Assembly: GCA_012512855.1 (NCBI GenBank)
Contig: JAAZDK010000080.1
Coordinates: 1-42,085 of the forward strand
DNA length: 42,085 nt
Direction: 5' to 3'
Source of the DNA: Clostridiales bacterium
GTDB lineage: Bacteria > Bacillota > Clostridia > Lachnospirales > Lachnospiraceae
Shown piece after piece: positions 25,974 through 34,907 of the stretch. The notes below the pieces were generated by a model. That model saw only the letters and a list, made by a program, of their open reading frames with translations, made no database searches and had not been told where the DNA came from. The number at the start of each line of letters is the position of its first letter. The first letter of the stretch is position 1. A program made the translations under genes and the position numbers.

Positions 25974-27263
25974 TTGGATAAATCCAATTTAAATAAAATA
26001 TATGAGGAGTTGGGCCTTAGTGACAAGGTGATCGCCTATTGCTCCGAAATAGAGGACAAGCTTTCACAGCGCTTTATATCAATTGATAAGGTGGCCGAAT
26101 TCAATCAGCTGAAAATCCTTAAGGCCATGCAGGACAACCGCTTAAGCGATGTGCATTTCGCAGCCACTACAGGCTATGGCTACAATGATATGGGCAGGGA
26201 TACGCTTGAGAGAGTTTATGCGGATGTATTCAGAGCTGAGGATGCCCTGGTAAGGCCCCAGCTTATTAGCGGTACTCATGCGCTGACGGTTGCCCTGGCC
26301 GGCAATCTGCGCCCGCATGATGAAATTATTTCACCTGTGGGAAAGCCCTATGACACTCTTGAAGGAGTAATAGGAATAAAACCACGTAAAGGCTCCCTGG
26401 CCGAATATGGCATCAGCTACCGCCAGGTGGAGCTGTTGCCTGACGGCAGCTTTGACTGGGATGGTATCCGTGCGGCAATTAATGATAATACAAGGCTTGC
26501 CACCATACAGCGTTCCAAAGGATATGCCAGCCGTCCCACCTTGTCCGTTGAAAAAATAGGAGAGCTGATCCGTTTCATAAAAAGCATTAAACCTGATGTA
26601 ATATGCATGGTTGACAACTGCTATGGTGAATTTGTCGATGCAATCGAGCCTACAGAAGTAGGAGCTGATTTGTGCGTGGGTTCACTGATAAAAAATCCCG
26701 GAGGCGGTCTGGCACCAATAGGCGGCTATATCGTCGGTAAAGCCGAATATGTTGAAAATGCAGCTTATCGGCTTACAGCCCCTGGACTGGGCAAGGAGGT
26801 TGGTGCCAGCCTGGGAGTATTGCCTTCTCTTTATCAGGGCTTGTTTTTGTCACCTCAGGTGGTGGCAGCCGCCTTAAAGGGCGCCATTTATGCCGCCAAT
26901 ATATATGAAAGCCTGGGCTTTGACGTATTGCCCAACGGAGCTGAGGAAAGGCATGATATTATACAGGCCGTAACACTTAATTCGGCGGAGGCTGTAATAG
27001 CATTTTGCAAAGGCATACAGGCGGCAGCCCCTGTTGACAGCCATGTTACCCCCGAACCCTGGGATATGCCGGGCTATGACTGTGATGTTATAATGGCGGC
27101 AGGAGCCTTTGTTCAGGGTTCATCTATAGAGCTGTCGGCCGACGCACCTATAAGGCCTCCTTTCACAGTATTTTTCCAGGGAGGACTTACCTGGCATCAT
27201 GCAAAATTCGGAATTATGATGTCACTTCAGAAGCTTTTTGAGAATGGAATAATAAAGCTATAG
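25974..27263 (+). CDS. PLP-dependent YnbB/aluminium-resistance family protein (methionine gamma-lyase-like)
   Basis: A 429-residue fold-type I PLP enzyme. The likely PLP-binding Lys240 is in GSLIKNPGGGLAP, preceded by the Asp of MVDNCYGEF. The FAATTGYGYNDMGR and LISGTHAL motifs mark the family annotated as aluminium resistance protein or methionine gamma-lyase-like, to which B. subtilis YnbB belongs; its physiological reaction is not settled. The start is TTG 25974 with a strong AGGAGG at 25960-25965. TTGACA at 25924-25929 with TACATT (25947-25952) could be a promoter, though the start site would fall at the ribosome binding site. Its place after miaA matches conserved gene order. Confidence 0.88.
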   Translation: MDKSNLNKIYEELGLSDKVIAYCSEIEDKLSQRFISIDKVAEFNQLKILKAMQDNRLSDVHFAATTGYGYNDMGRDTLERVYADVFRAEDALVRPQLISGTHALTVALAGNLRPHDEIISPVGKPYDTLEGVIGIKPRKGSLAEYGISYRQVELLPDGSFDWDGIRAAINDNTRLATIQRSKGYASRPTLSVEKIGELIRFIKSIKPDVICMVDNCYGEFVDAIEPTEVGADLCVGSLIKNPGGGLAPIGGYIVGKAEYVENAAYRLTAPGLGKEVGASLGVLPSLYQGLFLSPQVVAAALKGAIYAANIYESLGFDVLPNGAEERHDIIQAVTLNSAEAVIAFCKGIQAAAPVDSHVTPEPWDMPGYDCDVIMAAGAFVQGSSIELSADAPIRPPFTVFFQGGLTWHHAKFGIMMSLQKLFENGIIKL

Positions 27264-27399
27264 TTCAAAGTTTTTCATATACAAAACAGGACAGTTATGA
27301 TACAATTAATTTTGATTATGAGTTGCTATATCGGCTGTTTAACGCATATATTGCGATAAGCCGCCTGATAAGCGCAATCGGAAGGAGGCACTGATTGGC

Positions 27400-27684
27400 G
27401 TGGCCAGATCATCCAGAACCATAGGCAAAAATCAATGGGCACTTTTTCTTTTGCTTCTGTTGGGAATAGTAGCAGGAAGCTTTTTGGGATATTTGACCCG
27501 AGGCATTAAATTTCTTGAATGGCTGGATAAGGGAATTTACTTTTCTATAGGAGACAGTGATACTACAAGTGTAGTAACTCTTAATCTTGGGGCCCTGATA
27601 ATCAATTTTGGCTTAAAGCTTAAGATTACAATGGGAAGTGTAATCGGTGCCATCGCTTCAGTCATCATATATCGCAAGCTATAA
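27400..27684 (+). CDS. DUF4321 small membrane protein
   Basis: A 94-residue protein with two hydrophobic segments (about 14-32 and 58-90) separated by a short loop containing FLEWLDKGIYFSIG, a pattern of the DUF4321 family. It has no assigned function. The start is GTG 27400, preceded by GGAAGGAGG. It sits between a metabolic gene and radC-mreB, and its repeated presence next to cell-shape genes in clostridia suggests an envelope role; this is inference. Confidence 0.75.
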   Translation: MARSSRTIGKNQWALFLLLLLGIVAGSFLGYLTRGIKFLEWLDKGIYFSIGDSDTTSVVTLNLGALIINFGLKLKITMGSVIGAIASVIIYRKL

Positions 27685-27810
27685 ATAACATTTAATATCG
27701 AAAGCTATAGAATTACATATATAATATATAATTGTATAGGAATTCAGACGGATTTCTATACGTGCTTTGCCCCTGATTTCCTGGAGAGAGAGGAAAAACA
27801 GGAGGGAAAA

Positions 27811-28509
27811 ATGAAAAGCAATTATCTTACCGTTAAGGAATTACCCATGTCCGAGCGCCCATATGAAAAATGTGAGAATTATGGGGCAGCCGCCTTATCC
27901 GATGCCGAGCTTTTGGCTGTAATTTTAAGGACAGGCACGAAGGAGCAGAGAGTTATTGATCTTGCGGTGAATATTTTGAATTATTCCACTAGCTGCCCCG
28001 GCTTGCTGGGATTAAATTATCTTACTATGAAGGACCTGATGAGCATTAAGGGAGTAGGACGGGTAAAAGCAATTGAGCTGCTTTGTCTTACAGAGCTGAC
28101 CAAGCGCATGTCCAAGCAAATGCGCCGTGAAAGCATTAAGCTGCTTACACCGGAAAGTGTAGCGGGTTATTATATGCAGGATATGAGGCATCTAACCAAT
28201 GAGCAGGTTCTGCTGGTAATGCTGGACTCCAAAAACAGAATTATAAAGGATATGATTATCTCCGAGGGTACGGTCAATGCCTCAATAATGCCTACAAGGG
28301 AAGTTTATGTGCATGCTCTGAAATATGAAGCTGTCAATATAATCCTGATCCATAACCATCCGAGCGGAGACCCTACCCCAAGCGCAGAGGATATCCGGGT
28401 TACAAAGCGCCTGGTGGAGGCCGGCAATTTAATAGGAATATCGCTTATGGATCATATAATAATTGGCGATAATAGATATGTCAGCTTAAAAGAGCAGGGT
28501 ATTTTTTAA
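27811..28509 (+). CDS. radC: RadC family JAB-domain protein
   Basis: A 232-residue protein with an N-terminal helix-hairpin-helix region (MKDLMSIKGVGRVKAIEL) and a C-terminal JAMM metalloprotease-like domain. The metal ligands are seen in HNHPSGDPTPSAED (His181, His183, Asp194) with the upstream glutamate in SEGTVNAS. Historically called a DNA repair protein; that role is doubted and its true substrate is unknown. CAGGAGGG precedes ATG 27811. It directly precedes mreB, the usual order in Firmicutes. Confidence 0.95.
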   Translation: MKSNYLTVKELPMSERPYEKCENYGAAALSDAELLAVILRTGTKEQRVIDLAVNILNYSTSCPGLLGLNYLTMKDLMSIKGVGRVKAIELLCLTELTKRMSKQMRRESIKLLTPESVAGYYMQDMRHLTNEQVLLVMLDSKNRIIKDMIISEGTVNASIMPTREVYVHALKYEAVNIILIHNHPSGDPTPSAEDIRVTKRLVEAGNLIGISLMDHIIIGDNRYVSLKEQGIF

Positions 28510-28542
28510 TAGTCGAGTTAAATTTTGGGAGGTTATATCAGT

Positions 28543-29562
28543 ATGACATCTAGGGTTTATGGAATAGATTTCGGGACAAGCACAATCAAGATATACCGCA
28601 AGGGACATGGCGTTGTCCTTGACGAACGCAATATTATAGCCATATCCGACAATAAAAGGATAATTGCCGGCGGCAATGATGCATTTGACATGTATGAAAA
28701 AGCACCGGCAAACATTAAGATTTCTTACCCTGTACGGAATGGTGTAATCGCAGATGTTGCTGATATGACCGCTCTGCTAAACTTTTTCATGAAGCGTCTT
28801 AGCACAGGCAAGCGACCCGGCGCCGCTGATTTTATAGTAGCCACTCCTACGGATATTACCGAGGTTGAGCGCCGGGCCTTCTATGACCTGATAGCCAGCT
28901 CAGGCTTGAAGGTCGGCCGTATAAAAATTGTTGAAAAGCCAATCGCAGATGCGGTTGGAGCAGGCCTGAATGTTACAACCGCCCATGGGGTAATGATAGT
29001 GGATATAGGAGCGGATACAACCGAGCTGTCAATCCTTTCTCTGGGCGGAATTGTGCTCAGCAAGCTTATTCCTGTAGGCGGCAATAAATTTGATGAAGCC
29101 ATCAAAAGCATGGTAAAGCGCAAGTATAATCTTTATATAGGTGACAAGACGGCGGAATATATCAAGAAAAAGTTGGCTGGAGCCATGCCCACAGTCAGGG
29201 GCAGTGTCAAAATATTTGGCCGTGATGTCGTATCAGGTCTTCCTGCTGAAATGGAGATTGATGCCACCGATGTATATGAAGCTATATCAGAGCATCTTTA
29301 TACAATAGTCGATGCAAGCAAAATAATCCTTGAGAGAACACCTCCGGAGATTACTTCGGATATCATCGACAGCGGAGTATATATAACAGGGGGATCGGCA
29401 CAGATAATTGCCATTGATGAGCTTTTCAACAAGGAAACCGACTTAAAGATTAATATATGTCGTGATCCGGCCAACACCGTGGTCAACGGACTTGGCAGAA
29501 TCATGGAGGAAGCTAAGCTGACCTCGCTGGCAAATTCATTGCGGACCAGAGCCCTGAATTAA
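28543..29562 (+). CDS. mreB: Rod shape-determining protein MreB
   Basis: A 339-residue bacterial actin that assembles into membrane-bound filaments steering lateral wall synthesis. Actin-fold nucleotide motifs are present: GIDFGTSTIKIY, VDIGADTTELSIL and GVYITGGSAQ. It is MreB rather than DnaK by length and the adjacent mreC-mreD. The true start is ATG 28543 after GGGAGG (28527-28532); an in-frame TTG at 28525 overlaps that site. The N-terminal phosphate-loop reads DFGTSTIKI rather than the more usual DLGTANTLI, so it may belong to a divergent MreB/Mbl branch. Confidence 0.93.
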   Translation: MTSRVYGIDFGTSTIKIYRKGHGVVLDERNIIAISDNKRIIAGGNDAFDMYEKAPANIKISYPVRNGVIADVADMTALLNFFMKRLSTGKRPGAADFIVATPTDITEVERRAFYDLIASSGLKVGRIKIVEKPIADAVGAGLNVTTAHGVMIVDIGADTTELSILSLGGIVLSKLIPVGGNKFDEAIKSMVKRKYNLYIGDKTAEYIKKKLAGAMPTVRGSVKIFGRDVVSGLPAEMEIDATDVYEAISEHLYTIVDASKIILERTPPEITSDIIDSGVYITGGSAQIIAIDELFNKETDLKINICRDPANTVVNGLGRIMEEAKLTSLANSLRTRALN

Positions 29563-29619
29563 GTAATCATTAGCGGCATTTTTGCTGCTGATACCGATTA
29601 ATGCAGTATGGAGAGTATT

Positions 29620-30471
29620 ATGAAACGAAGAACTAAAATAAATATAAACCCAAAGCATGTTCTCATGTTTTGCGTTTTTATATCTGCCCTGCTTATAATT
29701 ATTTCACTGCGCTTCGGTGAAAAGCTCAAGCCTGTGAAGGAAGCGGTGGGTTCAGCAATTACTCCGATGCAGCGGGGAATTAATGTTGTGGGTATGTTTA
29801 TATCCGACAAGCTGGATAATTTCAAAAAAATAAATGAGCTGCTGGAGGAAAATGAAAGGCTAAAGGAACAGGTTAATGTCCTTTCATATGAGAACAAGCT
29901 TCTGCTTCAGGATAAAAGAGAGCTTGATGAGCTTAGAAGACTTTTCAAGCTTGATCAGAAATATCTTGATTATCCGAAGGTGGCGGCACATGTAATAAGC
30001 AAGGATTCGGACAACTGGTATAATGTTTTTACAATAGACAAAGGTACCAGAGACGGTCTGGCCAAAAATATGAATGTTTTGGCCGGCAATGGTCTTGCAG
30101 GTATTATAATTGAGGCTCACTATAATTATTCAATAGTCAGATCCATTATAGATGACAACAGCAGCGTCAGCGGTATGATTCTGGACAGCTCTGATCTTTG
30201 TATAGTCAAAGGTGATCTGCAGCTGATGGATGAAGGAAAAATCCGTGTTGAGCATATTGATATAGCCACTGATGTAAAGGAAGGGGCTGAAGTGGTAACA
30301 TCCCATATCAGCGACTATTTCTTTGAAGGAATATCCATCGGTTATATCACAGAGGTTAAGGTTGATGCCAGCAAGATGACCAAGACTGCCTACCTGAAGC
30401 CTGTGGTTGACTTTGAAAGATTAGAGGAGGTCCTTATTATAACCGAGTTGAAGGAACCCTTGATAGATTAA
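29620..30471 (+). CDS. mreC: Cell shape-determining protein MreC
   Basis: A 283-residue single-pass protein. The membrane helix is at about 13-33, a coiled coil (about 60-100, rich in E, K, L) mediates dimerisation, and the extracellular beta-barrel part (about 110-280) has the family segments VAAHVISKDSDNWYNVFTIDKG and GLAGIIIEAHYNYS. MreC links MreB filaments to PBP2 and RodA. The start is placed at ATG 29620 because GGAG lies 6 bases upstream; ATG 29608 has no ribosome binding site. Confidence 0.93.
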   Translation: MKRRTKININPKHVLMFCVFISALLIIISLRFGEKLKPVKEAVGSAITPMQRGINVVGMFISDKLDNFKKINELLEENERLKEQVNVLSYENKLLLQDKRELDELRRLFKLDQKYLDYPKVAAHVISKDSDNWYNVFTIDKGTRDGLAKNMNVLAGNGLAGIIIEAHYNYSIVRSIIDDNSSVSGMILDSSDLCIVKGDLQLMDEGKIRVEHIDIATDVKEGAEVVTSHISDYFFEGISIGYITEVKVDASKMTKTAYLKPVVDFERLEEVLIITELKEPLID

Positions 30472-30489
30472 GAAAAGTAGGTATTATAA

Positions 30490-31044
30490 GTGAAACGGCT
30501 GATTGTGTATTTTTTGGAAATTATTATATGCTTTGTAATTCAAACCTCTTGCTTCAGATATTTTGCACTGGCTGATATAATGCCAAACCTTCTTCTTATA
30601 CTGATAGTTTCTTCAGCTTACATGCGAGGACGCATGGCAGGGCTTATAATTGGCTTTTTTTCCGGCCTGCTGGTGGATCTTATCTACGGCAGCTTTGTTA
30701 TCGGCCAGTATTCCCAGTCGGGTGAATATATAAGCTATTCAATAATAGGTGTTCATGCCTTACTTTACCTTTTAATCGGATACTTTTTCGGATATACCCA
30801 TCGCTTTTATTCATACGACGATTACACCCTGCCTCTAATAATTGTAGCGATCAGTAATTTTATATATAAATTTATCTATTATATTATTGAATTCCTGCTA
30901 AGGGGCAGGCTTAATTTTGTCTACTATCTGAGAAGGTTTATTATACCTGAGGTTATTTATACGGTTGCGGCTTCGGTTTTGGTGTATAAGCTCCTACATA
31001 TGATTAATCATCACCTAAACCGTAAAAATGAAGACCAGGTATAG
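30490..31044 (+). CDS. mreD: Rod shape-determining protein MreD
   Basis: A 184-residue polytopic membrane protein with about five to six hydrophobic helices and the family segment ADIMPNLLLILIVSSAYMRG followed by GFFSGLLVDLIYGS. It is a membrane partner of MreC in the elongasome. The start is GTG 30490, 18 bases after the mreC stop; the PBP2 gene begins 14 bases after its end, so translation is tightly linked. Confidence 0.92.
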   Translation: MKRLIVYFLEIIICFVIQTSCFRYFALADIMPNLLLILIVSSAYMRGRMAGLIIGFFSGLLVDLIYGSFVIGQYSQSGEYISYSIIGVHALLYLLIGYFFGYTHRFYSYDDYTLPLIIVAISNFIYKFIYYIIEFLLRGRLNFVYYLRRFIIPEVIYTVAASVLVYKLLHMINHHLNRKNEDQV

Positions 31045-31058
31045 GAGGAGGTAGTGCC

Positions 31059-33986
31059 TTGCTTGACATTATACTGGATTATATTAAAAATTTGCTGAAG
31101 TCAAGACTTTTTCCTATAGCATTAATCTTTATAGCTCTTTTCACTATTATTGTAAACAGATTATTTATACTGCAAATTGTAAACGGACCGGAGACAGCCA
31201 TTAAAAATGAAACAAAATATAACAAGCCAAGAGAGATAAAAAGCACCAGAGGCAATATATACGACCGTAACGGCAAGCTGCTTGCCTCCAATGTCTTATC
31301 CTATACCATTGTAATGGATGACAGCACACAAATAGAAAACAACAGGCATAGAAATGAAATCATCCATAAGCTGGTCAAAATCATTGAAAAAAATAATGAT
31401 GAGCTTGATACCGAATTTTATATCAGGCAAACGGATAATGGTGAATTGGAGTTTACAGTAGAAGGGTCGGCTCTCACCCGCTTTCTGAAGAATGTGTATG
31501 TTTATATACTTGACGATAAAAGCAAGCTGTCCCAGGAGCAGATGAAGGCATATATGAAAAGTGCCTATTCCTATCTTGTTCTGGGGGAAACAGAACTGAC
31601 CGACAGCCAGAAGAGAACACTTGCCCAGGATACCTATGAATTCCTCCGAAAGGGTACGGGGGACAATTATACCCATATGTTTGATATTGAAGATTCCTAT
31701 TCTGTGGAGGACACCCTGAAAATAATGAGTGTCCGTTATGCTTTGTTTATTAACTACCCCAAATACAAGCAAATAACAATTGCCTCCAATGTAAGCGATA
31801 TGACTGTAGCGGCAGTTGAAGAAAACAAAGCTGATCTGCCGGGGGTAAAGGTGGAGCAGCTGACACAGCGGGTATATCATGATGCCTTATATATGGCTCA
31901 TATAATTGGTTATACAGGCCTGATCAGCTCAGAGGAACTGGAGCGGGCGGAGCTTGAGGGTCTTGATTATAATTCCACAGACTATATAGGTAAAACCGGT
32001 GTAGAAAAGGAATTTGAGCGGGAGCTTGCCGGCATCAAGGGTAGTGAGAATGTTGTTGTCAATAATGCCGGCAAGGTGGTAATGGTTACCGACCGTAAGG
32101 ATCCGGTAGCAGGAAATGACATATATCTTACCATAGACAGCGACCTGCAGCGTAATGCCTATCTTATACTTGAACGCAAGATAGCCCAGATACTGCTGAA
32201 GAACATCGTTCCAACCATGAATTACGGCAGTAAGGGCGAAAGCGCAGCAGATATCAAGATACCTATTTATGAGATATATTATGCTCTTATAAATAATAAT
32301 GTAATCGACATCAAAGCCTTTGATGATCCGGATGCTACCGAGCTGGAACAAAAAGTATACAATAAATATCTTGAGGAAAGGGACAAGATTTTCTCAAAAT
32401 ACAGGGAGCTCCTAGCCACTGACAGCAAAACCACCAACAAACAGGCCGGAGATATGGAGGAATTCCTGGACTACTATTACGATGTACTGGTGAAGCAGGA
32501 TATACTGATGAAAAGCAGCATACCGTCAGATGACAGTATTTACAAGAGCTATCAGAATGACACCACCAGTCTCAGCCGCTTTTTACAGCATGCAATTGCA
32601 AACAACTGGATAGATCTGTCCAAGCTGGGGATCGGCTCAGATTTTTATATTGCCGACGAAATATATAATAAGCTGTTGGATTATGTCGAAGAACTACTAA
32701 AAAAAGATGACAGCTTCCAGAAAAAAATATACCGTAAGCTTATTTTTTCATATAAGCTGTCAGGTACTGAAATTTGTCTTTTATTATTTGATCAAGGTGT
32801 GTTAGAATATAATAGCAGTGAAATTAACAACCTAAAGAATGGCAGAACTTCTGCCTATACCTTCCTGACCGACAAGATTAAATCGCTTGATATAACGCCT
32901 GCAATGCTTGCCCTTGAGCCCTGCAGCGGTTCTCTGGTTATTACAGATATCAATACAGGCGAGGTATTGGCATTGGTGACATATCCGAGCTATGACAATA
33001 ATTTGTTTGCCAATAAAATTGATTACCAATACTATAGCAAGCTGAGTAATGACAAATCACTCCCTCTGCGTAATCGTCCGATTATGCAAAGGACGGCACC
33101 CGGCTCAACCTTCAAAATGGTGACATCCTTTGCCGCCCTGGAGGAGGGTGTGGTAACCCCCTATGAAAGAATCAGGGATTTGGGTGAGTTTGAAAAACTG
33201 ACGCTTGCTCCCAAATGTCATATTTATCCGGGTTCACACGGTTCTGTTAATTTGACCGACGCCCTGAAGGTATCCTGCAACTATTTCTTCTATGAAATGG
33301 GATGGCGGCTTGGCACCACAAGCAGCGGTGAGTATGATTCCAATCTTGGTCTGTCAAAAATCCAGAAATATGCCACGCTTTTTGGCCTGAACGAGCCATC
33401 CGGTATCGAGCTTGATGAAGCCTTGCCTCAGATTTCAAACATAGACGCTGTAAGATCTGCAATAGGACAAGGCTCCAATGATTATACACCTGCTCAGCTG
33501 GCCCGTTATGTAACAACTTTGGCCAATCGCGGTAAATGCTTTAGTCTTACCATACTGGACAAGATAGTAGACAGTGATGGCAGGGTAATCATGGATAATC
33601 AGGCCAGCATATTGCATGATCTGACGGACTTTTCGGAAACCAGCTGGGAAAGTGTCCTGCAGGGCATGAAGGATGTTGTCAACAATCCCAACGGCGGTTC
33701 CGTATACAAGATATTCAAGGATTTTCCTGTAACCGTGGCCGGAAAAACAGGTACCTCACAGATAAGCAAGGTACACCCCAACAATGCGCTATTCGTATCA
33801 TTTGCTCCTTATGAAAAACCTGAGATAGCCGTAGTGGCAGTTATACCGAATGGCTATACCTCCCATAATGCGGCTGAACTCGCTAAGGATATATATTCAC
33901 TTTACTTCGGCCTTCAGGACGCCAAGAGCCTGATTGAAGGAAATATTGAGTTAGAAGATGTTCACGCCGGTGGTATTCTTGAATAG
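31059..33986 (+). CDS. mrdA: Penicillin-binding protein 2, elongasome transpeptidase, with large insertion
   Basis: A 975-residue class B PBP that crosslinks peptidoglycan during elongation with RodA. One membrane helix (about 14-36), a dimerisation domain with GNIYDRNGKLLASN, then the transpeptidase: Ser683-x-x-Lys686 (GSTFKM), Ser739-Cys-Asn741 and Lys896-Thr-Gly (GKTGTS). Between the first transpeptidase strand (TIDSDLQRNAYLILE, about 355-372) and CSGSLVITDINTGEVLAL (about 620) sits a charged, mostly helical insertion of about 240 residues that typical PBP2 (600-720 residues) lacks. The start is TTG 31059 behind AGGAGGAGG (31043-31051). The assignment as PBP2 rather than a sporulation PBP rests on mreCD linkage. 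Confidence 0.92.
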   Translation: MLDIILDYIKNLLKSRLFPIALIFIALFTIIVNRLFILQIVNGPETAIKNETKYNKPREIKSTRGNIYDRNGKLLASNVLSYTIVMDDSTQIENNRHRNEIIHKLVKIIEKNNDELDTEFYIRQTDNGELEFTVEGSALTRFLKNVYVYILDDKSKLSQEQMKAYMKSAYSYLVLGETELTDSQKRTLAQDTYEFLRKGTGDNYTHMFDIEDSYSVEDTLKIMSVRYALFINYPKYKQITIASNVSDMTVAAVEENKADLPGVKVEQLTQRVYHDALYMAHIIGYTGLISSEELERAELEGLDYNSTDYIGKTGVEKEFERELAGIKGSENVVVNNAGKVVMVTDRKDPVAGNDIYLTIDSDLQRNAYLILERKIAQILLKNIVPTMNYGSKGESAADIKIPIYEIYYALINNNVIDIKAFDDPDATELEQKVYNKYLEERDKIFSKYRELLATDSKTTNKQAGDMEEFLDYYYDVLVKQDILMKSSIPSDDSIYKSYQNDTTSLSRFLQHAIANNWIDLSKLGIGSDFYIADEIYNKLLDYVEELLKKDDSFQKKIYRKLIFSYKLSGTEICLLLFDQGVLEYNSSEINNLKNGRTSAYTFLTDKIKSLDITPAMLALEPCSGSLVITDINTGEVLALVTYPSYDNNLFANKIDYQYYSKLSNDKSLPLRNRPIMQRTAPGSTFKMVTSFAALEEGVVTPYERIRDLGEFEKLTLAPKCHIYPGSHGSVNLTDALKVSCNYFFYEMGWRLGTTSSGEYDSNLGLSKIQKYATLFGLNEPSGIELDEALPQISNIDAVRSAIGQGSNDYTPAQLARYVTTLANRGKCFSLTILDKIVDSDGRVIMDNQASILHDLTDFSETSWESVLQGMKDVVNNPNGGSVYKIFKDFPVTVAGKTGTSQISKVHPNNALFVSFAPYEKPEIAVVAVIPNGYTSHNAAELAKDIYSLYFGLQDAKSLIEGNIELEDVHAGGILE

Positions 33987-34085
33987 GCCCAAACAGGCTA
34001 TGAGTCTGTTTGTGTAAAACGACAGGAATTAACGATATGGTTAGCCTGTCCAGCTATTTGTTTGACAGGAGGAATGGAGGTTTAT

Positions 34086-34751
34086 ATGAATAATTCCGTC
34101 ATTATAAAAGGAAATAAATACGGTATCGTTGTTGTATTAAATCCGGATTTGACATTTGACGAATTAAAGCAGCAGATAAAGCAAAAATTCCAGGAATCCA
34201 GCAAATTTTTTGAAAATGCCAAAATGGCAATAAGCTTTGAAGGCCGGAAGCTGACAACGGATGAACAGCGTGAGATTCTGGATATAATACATGAGAATAC
34301 CGATATGCACATTATATGTGTAATTGAAAATGATCCGGAGGTGGAAAAACGCTTCCAAAAGCCCCTGGAGCAGAAGCTTATGGAGCTGTCCAACAATACA
34401 GGCCAGTTTTATAAGGGAATACTTCGTTCGGGAACCTCACTGGAATTTGAAACCAGCGTTGTTATAATAGGGGACGTAAACCATGGTGCAAGGGTAGTGT
34501 CCAAGGGCAATATAATCGTTCTTGGTTCCCTTAAGGGAACAGCATATGCCGGAGCCTGCGGCAATACCAATTCCTTTGTTGTTGCCCTTAATATGGAACC
34601 CACCCAAATCAGGATAGCGGATGTTATAGCCAGGTCACCGGACAAGCCTGTAAAGGACGAGGTAAAGGAAGCAAAGATAGCATTTCTTGAGGACGGCAAT
34701 ATTTATATAGAGCCTCTGACCAAAAATATTTTGCAGGATATCAGATTATAA
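34086..34751 (+). CDS. minC: Septum site-determining protein MinC
   Basis: A 221-residue inhibitor of FtsZ ring formation. The N-terminal domain (1-100) begins NNSVIIKGNKYGIVVVLNP. The C-terminal beta-helix (about 115-221) has LRSGTSLEFETSVVIIGDVNHGARV and GNIIVLGSLKGTAYAG, the MinD-binding face. ATG 34086 is chosen because GGAGG (34076-34080) is 5 bases upstream; earlier in-frame TTG 34062 and ATG 34074 lack a suitable site. It opens the minCDE cluster, about 100 bases after PBP2. Confidence 0.95.
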   Translation: MNNSVIIKGNKYGIVVVLNPDLTFDELKQQIKQKFQESSKFFENAKMAISFEGRKLTTDEQREILDIIHENTDMHIICVIENDPEVEKRFQKPLEQKLMELSNNTGQFYKGILRSGTSLEFETSVVIIGDVNHGARVVSKGNIIVLGSLKGTAYAGACGNTNSFVVALNMEPTQIRIADVIARSPDKPVKDEVKEAKIAFLEDGNIYIEPLTKNILQDIRL

Positions 34752-34850
34752 ACAGGGATTTTCAAAATGTTAAATATATGTTATATTTTATAATAGTAAT
34801 ACTTAGCATAAGATTATAGTTTCAAATAATATAATTAAAATCAAAACAGA

Positions 34851-34885
34851 AGAAAATCTCCCGTTCTGGTGGGAGCCTATTTTCT
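34851..34885 (+). promoter_or_regulatory. Stem-loop just upstream of the minD ribosome binding site
   Basis: AGAAAAT-CTCCC (34851-34862) pairs with GGGAG-ATTTTCT (34871-34875 and 34879-34885) with a 3-base bulge and 8-base loop. It ends 9 bases before the minD GGAGG. There is no T-run, so it is not a terminator. A TATAAT at 34789-34794 lacks a clear minus-35. Confidence 0.5.
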
Positions 34886-34907
34886 AGTATTGCTTGGAGG
34901 ATTGAGT

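Noticed and set aside
29572-29592. AGCGGCA...TGCTGCT hairpin between mreB and mreC
   Set aside because: The T-run lies in the loop, not after the stem, so it is not a terminator.
31296-31880. Minus-strand frame of 194 codons within the PBP2 gene
   Set aside because: No ribosome binding site or family features; shadow of the dimerisation domain.
33990-34012. Hairpin CAAACAG/CTGTTTG after PBP2 as terminator
   Set aside because: Only 7 bp and followed by TGTAAAACG, without a T-run; minC probably continues the transcript.
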